A stretch of 64,000 bases of DNA from Thomasclavelia sp047249845 (GCF_047249845.1 NZ_JBKTWO010000011.1:5026-69025), one strand, 5' to 3'. Counted from the stretch's first letter, positions 1-8,732 are shown. Notes: generated by a model from the letters alone, not told the origin. Numbers and translations: made by a program.

Positions 1-21
1 TGATTGAATATGAAAAGAATT

Positions 22-47
22 AATAGCGAGTTATTTAACTCGCTATT
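22..47. terminator. Bidirectional hairpin terminator at the end of the MerR gene
   Basis: The arms at 22-33 and 36-47 are perfect reverse complements (AATAGCGAGTTA), leaving a tiny loop. The hairpin overlaps the stop codon of the minus-strand MerR gene and has moderately T-rich flanks on both strands. It probably ends that gene and whatever enters from the left. Confidence 0.65.
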
Positions 48-844
48 TCTATTGTTATTCGAGTTAGATAATGATTTTTAGATCTTTCACAAATATCAGA
101 AATAATATATTCTTCAAATGCATATTGACCTAAGATAATCTTATGTTCACTTGCATAATTTAACATTCTTAAATATGAGTCATAGAGTTTATTTTCACTA
201 CCATGATGATATCCACATAAATAATTTCCAGCTTTTTTGACAAATGTTTGTTGTGTAGAATTATTAGTGGTAGTAAATAGATAGGAGTAGTTAGTTACGT
301 TATTATTAATAATATTTTCTATCTTCATCATTACACCTACAAATTCACCTGTAATTATCTGATTACCTTCAATAAAAGTAGTATAATCATTCATAAAAGA
401 AGCAAAATCTTTTGATGTGGTATTTTCTAGGTTTGCAGATAAAAGTAATCTAGTTTCTTCAAGATATTCAACTTTTATTTCATCATAATTTGCATTTAGA
501 GCATCAGTAGTAAAAGTTTGATAACTTTTTATTAGCTCATGAATATGCTGCATTTCATTAATATATTCAATCAGTTTATTTTCTTGTTGTTTAAGAAGAT
601 CAAGGAATAACTCAGGAGTACGTTTATCAAGATATACTTGAATATCTTTTAAAGACATTCCGAGTTTTTTTAAAGCTAGTATCACTTTAAAGGTGTCATA
701 TTGACGATATGAATAGAAACGATATCCTTTATCATTTATATAAATTGGTTTAAACAAATTTATTTCATCATAATGAAATAAAACGTGTTTTTCAACACCA
801 CAAATTTTAGCAAAAGTACCACAAGATAATAATTTTTCTTTCAT
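35..844 (-). CDS. MerR-family transcriptional regulator with effector-binding C-terminus
   Basis: 269 residues. Residues 1-75 form a MerR winged helix-turn-helix: the FAKICGVEKHVLFHYDEINL segment followed by GYRFYSYRQYD is the family signature. A helical linker (about 80-115) would form the dimer coiled coil. Residues about 120-269 look like a GyrI/AraC-type effector-binding domain, as in BmrR and TipA relatives. MerR proteins untwist promoters with a 19-20 bp spacer, and exactly such a promoter with a perfect palindrome lies in the divergent gap to the ABC exporter at 928. I infer that it activates the exporter when it binds a drug or peptide. The ligand cannot be told. The ATG at 844 has a good ribosome site (AGGAGGAAT) just upstream on the minus strand. 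Confidence 0.88.
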   Translation of the reverse strand: MKEKLLSCGTFAKICGVEKHVLFHYDEINLFKPIYINDKGYRFYSYRQYDTFKVILALKKLGMSLKDIQVYLDKRTPELFLDLLKQQENKLIEYINEMQHIHELIKSYQTFTTDALNANYDEIKVEYLEETRLLLSANLENTTSKDFASFMNDYTTFIEGNQIITGEFVGVMMKIENIINNNVTNYSYLFTTTNNSTQQTFVKKAGNYLCGYHHGSENKLYDSYLRMLNYASEHKIILGQYAFEEYIISDICERSKNHYLTRITIEIAS

Positions 845-857
845 TTATTATTCCTCC

Positions 858-888
858 TTGACTATAAGGTTACCTTATAGTCTATCAT
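858..888 (+). promoter_or_regulatory. MerR-type promoter/operator for the ABC exporter
   Basis: A -35 TTGACT (858-863) and a -10 TATCAT (883-888) are separated by 19 bp. A perfect inverted repeat (GACTATAAGGT at 860-870, its complement at 872-882, one central base) fills the spacer. An overlong spacer occupied by the palindrome is the hallmark of MerR-activated promoters. It faces the exporter operon starting at 928. Confidence 0.82.
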
Positions 889-927
889 AGATACAGTTGC
901 TTCACAATACAATGAAAGGAGAAAGAT

Positions 928-2658
928 ATGAACTTAATCTTAAAGTATTTAAAAAACTATAAATTACTATTCTTTTTTAATGTAATTTCAGTTTTTGGAT
1001 TTATTTTAGTTGAATTAGGAATTCCGACCATTGTAGCAACAATGATAGATGTTGGAGTTACTAATAAAGATGTTAGCTTTATCTATATGATGGGTGGCTG
1101 TATAGCTTTAGTTTCACTTATCGGTGTGGGTGGAACAATTGCTCTAGGATATTGTTGTTCAAAAATATCGACTGCGATCACACGCGATATTAGAAATGAC
1201 ATCTTTGAAAAGGTACAACAATTTACAGCTAATGAATTTAATCAAATTGGAACATCTTCAATGATTACAAGAACGAATAATGATGCTTTTCAAATCCAGC
1301 AATTTGTCAATGTCTTACTTCGAACTGCATTGATGACACCAATTATGTTTATCTTTAGTTTTATTATGACAGCACGAGCTTCATTGCCGTTATCATATAT
1401 TATTGCAGCAACAATTCCATTAATTATTTTAGGAGTAGTTATAGTTGCTAAGGTTACTAAACCAATTTCAGAAAATCAACAAAGTTCATTAGATGATTTA
1501 AATCGTATTTCAAGAGAAAACCTTAGTGGAATTCGTGTGATTAGAGCATTTAATAATGATAGTTATGAGCAAGCACGATTTAATGAAACCAATCATCATT
1601 TTACAAAATATTCTAAAAAATTATTTAAAATTATGACTATGACTCAGCCAATTTTCTTTATGCTGATGAATATTGCTGGTCTGTCAATATATTGGGTAGC
1701 AGCACATCTTATCTCTAGTGGTTCTTTAGAGATTGGACAACTAGTTGCTTTTATGGATTATTTATTTCATGCAATGTTTTCTATTATGCTTTTTTGTACT
1801 GTATTTATGATGTATCCACGAGCTGAAGTATCAGCAAAGCGGATTGAAGAAGTATTTAAGTTAGAGCCTTTAATTAAGAATAAACCAATAGAAAGTGATT
1901 CAAATGAACAGGTAAGTATTGAATTTGATCATGTTACATTTGTTTATCCAGATGGTGAGGAGCCGGTTTTACAAGATGTATCATTTAAGGTTTCAAAAGG
2001 TCAAATGATTGCCTTTATAGGGAGTACCGGTTCAGGTAAAAGTACATTAGTTAACTTAATTCCAAGATTTTATGATGTAAGTAGCGGCAGTATTAAAATC
2101 AATGGTAAAGATATCCGTGATTATGATGTTTTGGAGTTACGTGATAAATTAGGGGTAATACCACAAAAAGCAGTACTGTTTAGTGGTAGTATTGCTGATA
2201 ACATTCGTTTTGGTAAAAAAGATGCCAGTGATGAAGAAGTAGAATATGCGGCTAAAGTTGCTCAAGCATATCCTTTTATTATGAAAAAAGAGCATGGTTT
2301 TGATGAGGAAATAAGTGAAGGAGCTACCAATGTTTCTGGAGGTCAAAAACAGCGTTTAAGTATAGCAAGGGCATTAGTACGTAAAGCTCAAATTTATATT
2401 TTTGATGATTCTTTTTCTGCATTAGATTTTAAAACAGATTCAATTTTAAGAAAAGAGTTAAAAAAAGAGATGAAGGATTCAATCATGATGGTTGTAGCTC
2501 AACGAATTTCAAGTATTATGGAAGCTGATCAAATTATTGTCTTAAATGAAGGCAAGGTAGTTGGTCATGGGACACATCGTGAATTATTAAAGGAATGTCA
2601 AATTTATCATGAGATAGCAACTTCTCAGTTAAGCGAGGAGGAGTTAGCTTATGAATAA
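928..2658 (+). CDS. ABC exporter half-transporter, degenerate-site subunit
   Basis: 576 residues: a six-helix exporter membrane domain (about 10-310), then a nucleotide-binding domain. Walker A GSTGSGKST starts near residue 365 and the signature is VSGGQKQR. The Walker B motif reads IYIFDDS, so the catalytic Glu is Asp494, and the switch-loop His is Gln525 (VVAQRIS). This Glu-to-Asp plus His-to-Gln pair is known from the degenerate subunit of heterodimeric exporters such as TM287/288 and BmrCD. The next gene overlaps by 8 bp and supplies the matching subunit. Probable multidrug or peptide export across the cytoplasmic membrane, under the divergent MerR regulator. Strong ribosome site AAAGGAGAAAGAT before the ATG. 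Confidence 0.93.
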   Translation: MNLILKYLKNYKLLFFFNVISVFGFILVELGIPTIVATMIDVGVTNKDVSFIYMMGGCIALVSLIGVGGTIALGYCCSKISTAITRDIRNDIFEKVQQFTANEFNQIGTSSMITRTNNDAFQIQQFVNVLLRTALMTPIMFIFSFIMTARASLPLSYIIAATIPLIILGVVIVAKVTKPISENQQSSLDDLNRISRENLSGIRVIRAFNNDSYEQARFNETNHHFTKYSKKLFKIMTMTQPIFFMLMNIAGLSIYWVAAHLISSGSLEIGQLVAFMDYLFHAMFSIMLFCTVFMMYPRAEVSAKRIEEVFKLEPLIKNKPIESDSNEQVSIEFDHVTFVYPDGEEPVLQDVSFKVSKGQMIAFIGSTGSGKSTLVNLIPRFYDVSSGSIKINGKDIRDYDVLELRDKLGVIPQKAVLFSGSIADNIRFGKKDASDEEVEYAAKVAQAYPFIMKKEHGFDEEISEGATNVSGGQKQRLSIARALVRKAQIYIFDDSFSALDFKTDSILRKELKKEMKDSIMMVVAQRISSIMEADQIIVLNEGKVVGHGTHRELLKECQIYHEIATSQLSEEELAYE

Positions 2659-4429
2659 AAAATATAGTTTTAAAAAGAGTTTAAAAGGGCTAATACCATT
2701 TATTAAGCCATATAAATGGCAATTTATTATTGCGATTGCAATGATTTTTGCTTTTAATATTTCTATTGTTTTAGCACCAACTTTTGAAGGGATGGTTACT
2801 ACCCAATTAGCTAGTGATGTTGCTAAAAGTACTAATCTATCAAATGTTAATATTAATTTTGGTGCAATCATTAAAATTGGTATTAGTTTGGTAATAATTT
2901 ATATTATTAAAACTGTTGCACAAATGATTTCAATTGTTTATTTAACTAATGCAATTCAACATGCGATGGAAGATTTACGCAATGCCTTGCAAAATAAGAT
3001 TCGTAAATTACCAGTGAGGTATTTTGATAATCATCATTTTGGTGATGTTCTTAGTCGCATTACTAATGATGTTGATGCTATTTCTAATGCTTTGCAACAA
3101 AGTTTTACGCAAATAGTTAGTGGTGTATTAACTGTTACATTAGCATTAAGTATGATGTATTTGATTAATCCTAAAATTGCTTTAATTGGAACAATGATTA
3201 TCCCGTTATCACTTTTAGTTACTAAGTTAGTAGTTGGCAAAAGTCAAAAATTATTTAAAAATCAACAAGATGCTCTTGGAGAGCTAAATAGTACTGTAAC
3301 TGAAATGTATACAGGATATAATGAAATTTTATTATATAATCAGCAAGTAGAATCGGTTAAAAAATTTAAAAAGATTAATGAAAATTTAAAAGAAAATGCT
3401 TTTAAAGCTCAATTTGTCTCATCAACTATTGCACCATTAAATGCTTTGGTGACATATTTAGCAATTGGTGCTGTTGCAGTAGTGGGAACTGCTGATGTAA
3501 TTGCAGGGACATTTTTAGTTGGTCAGTTACAGGCTTTTATTAGATATATTTGGCAAATCAATGATCCATTATCTCAAATTTCTAACTTATCATCACAAAT
3601 TCAGTCAGCTTTTGCTGCATTAGGTAGAGTTATTGAGTTATTAGAAGAAACAGAAGAAATTCCAGAAGCTAATCCTGCAAAACACGTAGATGAAATACAT
3701 GGGAATGTAGATTTTGAACATGTCAAGTTTGGTTATTACGAAGAAAATTTAATGAAAGATTTAAATGTTAATGTTAAAAGTGGTCAGATGGTGGCTATTG
3801 TTGGACCAACCGGGGCAGGTAAAACTACGATTATTAATTTATTATTAAGGTTTTATGATGTAAAAGGTGGAAGTATTAAAATAGATGGTGTTGATATCCG
3901 GGATCTTCCTCGAGAAGAATTACGCTCGATGTTTGGAATGGTATTACAAGATACTTGGCTATATTCAGGTACTATTTATGATAACATTCGTTATGGACGT
4001 TTAGATGCACGCAAAGATGAAATTATTACTGCTGCTAAAATGGCTAATGTCCATCATTTTATTAGAACTTTACCTGATGGTTATAATTCACATATTAATG
4101 AAGAGGCAAATAATATTTCCCAAGGTGAAAAGCAGTTATTGACGATTGCCCGGGCAATTTTAAAGGACCCTCAAATTTTAATTCTTGATGAAGCAACTTC
4201 ATCTGTTGATACACGCTTGGAAAAAATGCTTCAAGAAGCTATGCAACGGGTTATGAAAGGGCGTACTAGTTTTGTAATTGCTCATAGATTGTCTACAATT
4301 AAAAGTGCAGATTTAATTTTAGTTATAAATAATGGTGATATTGTAGAACAAGGAACTCATGAAGAATTACTTGCAAAACAAGGGGAATATGAAAAATTAT
4401 ATAACTCTCAATTTGCTCGTAATGCATAA
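2651..4429 (+). CDS. ABC exporter half-transporter, catalytic subunit
   Basis: 592 residues with the exporter membrane domain (about 15-330) and an ATPase domain. Walker A GPTGAGKTT starts near 385, the Walker B LILDEATS has catalytic Glu514, and the switch is His545 (VIAHRLS). Its signature motif is ISQGEKQ rather than LSGGQ. That is how the canonical-Walker partner looks in heterodimeric exporters: the weak signature faces the weak site of the other subunit. Translation is coupled to the upstream gene (8 bp overlap), and a hairpin terminator follows the stop. The two genes form one heterodimeric exporter. Confidence 0.93.
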   Translation: MNKKYSFKKSLKGLIPFIKPYKWQFIIAIAMIFAFNISIVLAPTFEGMVTTQLASDVAKSTNLSNVNINFGAIIKIGISLVIIYIIKTVAQMISIVYLTNAIQHAMEDLRNALQNKIRKLPVRYFDNHHFGDVLSRITNDVDAISNALQQSFTQIVSGVLTVTLALSMMYLINPKIALIGTMIIPLSLLVTKLVVGKSQKLFKNQQDALGELNSTVTEMYTGYNEILLYNQQVESVKKFKKINENLKENAFKAQFVSSTIAPLNALVTYLAIGAVAVVGTADVIAGTFLVGQLQAFIRYIWQINDPLSQISNLSSQIQSAFAALGRVIELLEETEEIPEANPAKHVDEIHGNVDFEHVKFGYYEENLMKDLNVNVKSGQMVAIVGPTGAGKTTIINLLLRFYDVKGGSIKIDGVDIRDLPREELRSMFGMVLQDTWLYSGTIYDNIRYGRLDARKDEIITAAKMANVHHFIRTLPDGYNSHINEEANNISQGEKQLLTIARAILKDPQILILDEATSSVDTRLEKMLQEAMQRVMKGRTSFVIAHRLSTIKSADLILVINNGDIVEQGTHEELLAKQGEYEKLYNSQFARNA

Positions 4430-4436
4430 TTGATGT

Positions 4437-4466
4437 AAAAGAAGTATTTAGGTACTTCTTTTTTTT
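4437..4466 (+). terminator. Rho-independent terminator after the exporter operon
   Basis: Stem AAAAGAAGTA (4437-4446) pairs with TACTTCTTTT (4453-4462) around a 6-nt loop and runs into a T-tract. It separates the exporter from the following two-component module. Confidence 0.85.
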
Positions 4467-4512
4467 ATATAGAAATATGTGTTATACTAGTATAGATAAT
4501 GAGGTGTTAATA

Positions 4513-5184
4513 ATGGTTAAGATATTGATCGTAGAAGATGATAATGATATTAATAATATGATTGGTGATTTATTAAGATTAAATCAGATTGAAAGTATTA
4601 GTGCTTATTCGGGAACAGAAGCTTTATTATTGTTAGATGATAATATTGATTTAGTACTTTTAGATTTAATGTTGCCTGGTCTTAGTGGACAAGAAGTTAT
4701 TAGGGAAATAAAGGGGAAAAAAGATTTACCTGTTATTATATTAACAGCAGTAAGTAAGATGGATACTAAATTAGATTTATTTGCTTTAGGAGCAGATGAT
4801 TATTTAATCAAACCATTTGATAATAATGAGTTATTGGCACGAATAAAAATTCAATTAAAACATAAGAAAGTATCATTTATTTCATCTTTAATAACTTATA
4901 AAGATATTGTACTTGATGAAAATAAATTTGAGGTAACTTGCAATAATGTTAAATTAGGACTGTCAAAAATAGAATTTAAGTTATTAAGAATATTATTAGA
5001 AAATCCCACCCATGTTTTTACTAAAGATATTTTATTTGAAATGGTATGGAATCATGAAGATTCAGCAGATGATAATACTTTAAATGTTCATATAAGTAAA
5101 ATTCGTAGTAAATTAAAAAAAGCTAATCCTAAACAGGAATATATAGAAACAGTTTGGGGAATTGGTTATAAAATTAAAGAATAA
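4513..5184 (+). CDS. OmpR/PhoB-family response regulator
   Basis: 223 residues from the ATG at 4513, which has GAGGTG six bases upstream. A longer reading from 4477 would have no ribosome site. Receiver domain about 1-115: acidic pocket EDD (8-10), phospho-acceptor Asp51 in LLDLMLPG, conserved Lys in LIKPF near 102. A C-terminal winged-helix DNA-binding domain follows (about 130-223, ending WGIGYKIK). It heads a regulator / ABC ATPase / permease / kinase set whose kinase lies at 7021. It probably activates the ABC genes in response to a cell-wall peptide antibiotic, by analogy with BcrR-, Cpr- and lantibiotic-immunity systems. Confidence 0.9.
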   Translation: MVKILIVEDDNDINNMIGDLLRLNQIESISAYSGTEALLLLDDNIDLVLLDLMLPGLSGQEVIREIKGKKDLPVIILTAVSKMDTKLDLFALGADDYLIKPFDNNELLARIKIQLKHKKVSFISSLITYKDIVLDENKFEVTCNNVKLGLSKIEFKLLRILLENPTHVFTKDILFEMVWNHEDSADDNTLNVHISKIRSKLKKANPKQEYIETVWGIGYKIKE

Positions 5185-5214
5185 ATTGATTTAAGACTTA
5201 TTTAAGGATTGATT

Positions 5215-5237
5215 AAGAGTTATTTAACTCTTTTTTT
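5215..5237 (+). terminator. Hairpin with T-run between response regulator and ABC genes
   Basis: AAGAGTTA and TAACTCTT form a short stem followed by seven T. It could be a full or partial terminator, leaving the ABC genes (5268 onward) with lower or separately initiated transcription. Confidence 0.65.
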
Positions 5238-5267
5238 ATATAGTTGGAAGTGTAGGAGGAATAGATG

Positions 5268-6179
5268 ATGAAACAAGAGATATTAAGAACTAAAGATCTT
5301 ATTAAAAAATATCAGGATAATATAGTTTTGGATAAGGTAAATATTACAATTAATAAAGGCGATATCTATGGGTTAGTAGGTAGGAATGGTGCTGGTAAAT
5401 CTACACTAATGAATGTAATATCTTCATTAACAATGAAAGATAGTGGCAAAGTTTATTTGTTTGGTAAAGAAATTGCTCAAAATAGAGATAGTAAGAATAG
5501 GATGGGGTGTATGATTGAAAATCCTGCTTTTTATTCAAATTTATCAGCATATGATAATTTAAAATACTATTGTATTTTAAAAGGAATTATTGATCATAAA
5601 AAAATTAATGAGGTATTAAGAAAGGTTAAACTAGATAATACTGGCAAAAAGAAATTTAAACAGTTTTCTTTAGGTATGAAGCAACGTTTAGGAATTGCAC
5701 TTGCAATTTTAAATAATCCTGATTTTATTATTTTAGATGAACCTATTAATGGTTTAGATCCATTAGGGATTAGTGAAATTAGGGAAACCTTATTGCAGTT
5801 GCAGCAAGAGAATATAACAATTCTTATTTCGAGTCATATTTTGTCTGAACTTTATTTAGTAGCAAATAAATTTGGAATTTTAGAGGGTGGAAAAATAGTT
5901 AAAGAATTATCAAAAGAGCAATTGGATAATGAATGCAGTCGCTGTTTGAGTATTAAAGTAAATGATATTAAAAAAACGTGCGTATTACTAGAAGAAGAGT
6001 TAAATACTACTAATTATAAAGTTTTAAATGAGCAGGAAATTAGATTATATGATTATTTAGATGCGCAACACGTTGTTAGTAAAGTTATTATAAAAAATGA
6101 AATTGATTTATATGGAATAAGTGAGATAGGGGTATCATTAGAGGATTATTTTAAAAGCATCATTAAGGAGGAAAACTAA
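5268..6179 (+). CDS. ABC transporter ATP-binding protein, BcrA/lantibiotic-immunity type
   Basis: About 303 residues. Two ATGs are adjacent (5265, 5268). AGGAGGA at 5254-5260 gives better spacing to the second. Walker A GRNGAGKST near residue 38, Q-loop region MIENPAFY, signature FSLGMKQRLGIA, Walker B FIILDEPINGLDP, switch His in ISSHIL. The C-terminal third (about 215-303) is the extension common in BcrA-type ATPases. It pairs with the permease one base downstream. Together they probably export or expel a membrane-active peptide such as bacitracin or a lantibiotic. The substrate is inference from family and from the flanking sensor genes. Confidence 0.9.
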   Translation: MKQEILRTKDLIKKYQDNIVLDKVNITINKGDIYGLVGRNGAGKSTLMNVISSLTMKDSGKVYLFGKEIAQNRDSKNRMGCMIENPAFYSNLSAYDNLKYYCILKGIIDHKKINEVLRKVKLDNTGKKKFKQFSLGMKQRLGIALAILNNPDFIILDEPINGLDPLGISEIRETLLQLQQENITILISSHILSELYLVANKFGILEGGKIVKELSKEQLDNECSRCLSIKVNDIKKTCVLLEEELNTTNYKVLNEQEIRLYDYLDAQHVVSKVIIKNEIDLYGISEIGVSLEDYFKSIIKEEN

Positions 6180-6180
6180 T

Positions 6181-7005
6181 ATGTTGAATATTATTAAAGC
6201 AGATTTGTTTCGAATTTTTAAAGGAAAAGGTATTTATATCAGCATGTTATCAGTAATACTTCTTTGCAGTATTTCGATTTATCTAAGATCTCCAGGTCAT
6301 ATTGGATTAAACAGTGGATCTACATCAAATTCGGCTTTAGAAGAGTATCAAGATATTGAAAGTCCTGAGGATGTTAGAAAAATAGCTGGAGAAAATGAAA
6401 TGACATTAGATGAGGGAATGATGAAAGCTAATGGGAATTTATATTATCCGCTAATTTTTATAGTATTTGCAGTAGTTTGTGTTGATTTATCTAGTCATAC
6501 AGTAAAGAATGTTATATCTACTGATGTATCTAGGAAGACATATTACTTTTCTAAATTGTTATTGACTTGGGGATTAGGTATTTTTTTAATAATTCTTAGT
6601 ACTTATTTTGGTTATTTTGGAAATATCATATTTAATAATCCTAGTAATGTTTCTAATATTCTCGATATTACTATAATAATGTTACGGCAGTTACCAATTT
6701 TTTGTGGTATAATGAGTATATTAGTGATGATTGCAACTATTACAAAAAAAACATCACGATATAATGCAATAGCGATTATGTTGATAATGTTATCACAGAT
6801 GTTAATAATGTTAATTATAACTATATTTAACATTGATAGTAATATGATCATGCAATTCGAGTTTGAAACAATTATACGTAGTTTAGCTGTTGTTGGAAGC
6901 ATAGAACTTAAGACATTGTTAATAGGAGTATTAATGGGTCTGGGATTAACTGCAGGATCAAGTATAATTGGGATATATTATTTTAATCGATGTGATATTA
7001 AATAA
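6181..7005 (+). CDS. ABC-2 type permease of the peptide-resistance transporter
   Basis: 274 residues. TM1 at about 17-35, a roughly 55-residue polar outward segment (40-95), then five more hydrophobic segments to the C-terminus, the BcrB/ABC-2 layout. The start follows the ATPase stop by one base, and AAGGAGGAAAA provides the ribosome site, so the two are co-translated. No enzymatic motif is visible. It forms the membrane channel for the ATPase at 5268. Confidence 0.85.
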   Translation: MLNIIKADLFRIFKGKGIYISMLSVILLCSISIYLRSPGHIGLNSGSTSNSALEEYQDIESPEDVRKIAGENEMTLDEGMMKANGNLYYPLIFIVFAVVCVDLSSHTVKNVISTDVSRKTYYFSKLLLTWGLGIFLIILSTYFGYFGNIIFNNPSNVSNILDITIIMLRQLPIFCGIMSILVMIATITKKTSRYNAIAIMLIMLSQMLIMLIITIFNIDSNMIMQFEFETIIRSLAVVGSIELKTLLIGVLMGLGLTAGSSIIGIYYFNRCDIK

Positions 7006-7020
7006 TTAGGAGGTAGCAAT

Positions 7021-7905
7021 ATGTTAGTATTAATAATAATTTTATTTATACTATTATATATTGCTATTTTTTATATAATTCATTTAAAAAGAAGTATAAA
7101 AAAGGCTACTAATAATATTAAAAAAATAAAATCAATGGATACAAATTCTTTAATTACAACTACTAATAGTAATCAGGCGCTATGTGAATTATTGCATGAA
7201 GTTAATCAAATGATGATTACTTTTAGAAAATTAGAGATTGAAATTGAAAAAAAGAATAGTAATCTACAAAAAACAATTATCAATATTTCTCATGATTTAA
7301 AAACACCTTTAACTTCAGCATTAGGATATGTTGAAATACTTCAAAAATATGATTTATCTAAAGATGAACAAAAAAAATATGAAACAATTATTATTGATAA
7401 ACTAAAACGTTTATCACAATTGATTGAAGATTTTTTTGCTTTTACAAAAATAATTTCTAATGAAGAAAATATTGAAATGAGTATGATTGATGTAAATAGA
7501 GTTTTTGAAGAGGCATTAGTATGTTATTATCAAGATTTTAGTTCACAAAATCGATCAATACATATTAATGGTAATAAAAAAGTAGAAATGCTTAGCAATG
7601 AACGGTTATTACGTCGAATCTTTGATAATTTGATCATTAATGCACTAAAGCATAGTGAGGGGGATGTTTATGTAGCGATTGATACCAGCAATGGAATATG
7701 CTATGAGTTTGTAAATACACTTAGTGAGCCGATTCAGGTTGAACGTATTTTTGATGAATTTTATACATCAGATATATCTCGAACTAAACAAAATACAGGA
7801 TTAGGTCTAGCAATAGTAAAGGAATTTACTGAGTTATTAGGTGGAAAAATATCTGCTTTAGTTAGGGAAAATGATCTTATTATAAGTTTAAAGTGGGAAT
7901 TTTAG
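7021..7905 (+). CDS. Sensor histidine kinase with a single membrane anchor
   Basis: 294 residues. One hydrophobic segment (1-20) and no extracellular domain, a coiled linker (about 25-85), then the dimerisation helix with phospho-acceptor His91 in ISHDLKTPLTSALGY. ATPase motifs: N-box NLIINALKHS, G-box TGLGLAIVKE. With almost no outside loop, sensing must occur in the membrane or through the neighbouring permease, as in transporter-coupled peptide sensors. It is the likely partner of the regulator at 4513. GGAGGT precedes the ATG by seven bases. Confidence 0.9.
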   Translation: MLVLIIILFILLYIAIFYIIHLKRSIKKATNNIKKIKSMDTNSLITTTNSNQALCELLHEVNQMMITFRKLEIEIEKKNSNLQKTIINISHDLKTPLTSALGYVEILQKYDLSKDEQKKYETIIIDKLKRLSQLIEDFFAFTKIISNEENIEMSMIDVNRVFEEALVCYYQDFSSQNRSIHINGNKKVEMLSNERLLRRIFDNLIINALKHSEGDVYVAIDTSNGICYEFVNTLSEPIQVERIFDEFYTSDISRTKQNTGLGLAIVKEFTELLGGKISALVRENDLIISLKWEF

Positions 7906-7914
7906 ATAAAAAAG

Positions 7915-7954
7915 AACTTGTTATAGGTTTTAGAATCTATAACAAGTTTTTTTA
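7915..7954 (+). terminator. Rho-independent terminator after the histidine kinase
   Basis: A 12-bp perfect stem, AACTTGTTATAG (7915-7926) with its complement (7937-7948), around a 10-nt loop and followed by a T-run. It ends the defence module. Confidence 0.9.
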
Positions 7955-8219
7955 GCTATGCCAATAGCATAATATTTAGGGAGTGAAAGGGGTCTGACAA
8001 CAAGAGATTGTAGAATAAAACTATTAAATGAAAATACGGCGGATGGTTGTAAAGGGATATGACTTTATTTTGAGAGATAAAGCCATAAAAAAGGTCTACC
8101 ATCATTAGTAGACCAATATGAGTTAAGTCATATTTTAGTATAGGTGGACGTGTGCTAAAGAGCTTGCCCAGTGGTGTAAGGGGGCGGGGTGATTGTATTG
8201 ATTATTTATTCCTACTTGA
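7955..8219. other. Gene-free, unusually G-rich stretch with several hairpins
   Basis: No credible ORF. ATATGAC (8057-8063) can pair with GTCATAT (8127-8133), enclosing a small stem (8064-8068 with 8077-8081) and a 7-bp stem (8093-8099 with 8108-8114), a three-way layout. The second inner stem is also the dut terminator on the minus strand. The part nearest dut (about 8140-8205) is far richer in G than its surroundings and includes a GGGGGCGGGG run. It may be the 3' untranslated region of dut or an unrecognised RNA. Confidence 0.4.
8086..8114 (-). terminator. Terminator for dut
   Basis: On the minus strand GGTCTAC and GTAGACC flank an 8-nt loop and are followed by six T. It sits about 105 nt after the dut stop codon. 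Confidence 0.75.
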
Positions 8220-8732
8220 TTATTTAGTTGTAGAACCAAATCCGCCATTACGTTGTTGATCTGTAAAATCATTTTCTACAATCCCAAAAGGCATGAATAT
8301 TCCTTGAGCAAAACCTTGATCCTTTTTTAACTCAACAACTTTATTTTCATTACTATCATTAGTTATTTTAATAAAAATATGACCCTCATTATCGCTATAA
8401 TAATAATCACTGTCAATAATTCCAACAGTATTATTTAATTGTAAACGATATTTAAAACCTAATCCACTTCTTGGAAAGATTGCTAAGAACCATCCTTCAT
8501 TAATAGAGACTCTTATTCCAGTAGGAATTTTTATTGTTTTATTAGGTTCTAAAATAAAACTAATTGGGGTAAAAAAATCATATCCTGCAGATCCAATAGT
8601 TGCTCTTTTAGGAATTATTATAGAATTGTAGATATCATTGATAGTTCCTTCATCATATTTATCAAAACAATCTTTAAAATCTTTTATAAATTGTTTTTTT
8701 GATACTTTATCAAATTTAGCTATTGTTTGCAT
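8220..8732 (-). CDS. dut: dUTP diphosphatase (trimeric dUTPase)
   Basis: 170 residues from the ATG at 8732. An ATG 15 bases earlier is rejected because AAAGGAG, the ribosome site, lies inside that extension. It hydrolyses dUTP to dUMP and pyrophosphate, keeping uracil out of DNA and feeding dTMP synthesis. All five trimeric-dUTPase motifs are visible: SAGYDF, PRSGLG, NTVGIIDSDYY (catalytic Asp and substrate Tyr), GFAQG (the usual Arg before AQ is replaced by Phe) and the C-terminal RNGGFGSTTK P-loop-like arm. The N-terminal 40 residues are longer than in most bacterial enzymes. It lies 41 nt downstream of the histidine kinase gene and may be co-transcribed. Confidence 0.9.
   Translation of the reverse strand: MQTIAKFDKVSKKQFIKDFKDCFDKYDEGTINDIYNSIIIPKRATIGSAGYDFFTPISFILEPNKTIKIPTGIRVSINEGWFLAIFPRSGLGFKYRLQLNNTVGIIDSDYYYSDNEGHIFIKITNDSNENKVVELKKDQGFAQGIFMPFGIVENDFTDQQRNGGFGSTTK

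Noticed and set aside
2149..2346. Minus-strand reading inside the first ABC exporter gene
   Set aside because: It lies fully within a strongly supported gene on the other strand and has no recognisable product or ribosome site.
8057..8133. Three-way structure near dut as a known riboswitch
   Set aside because: One stem is simply the dut terminator on the minus strand, and the conserved core of no known riboswitch class is visible. Kept only as an unexplained stretch.
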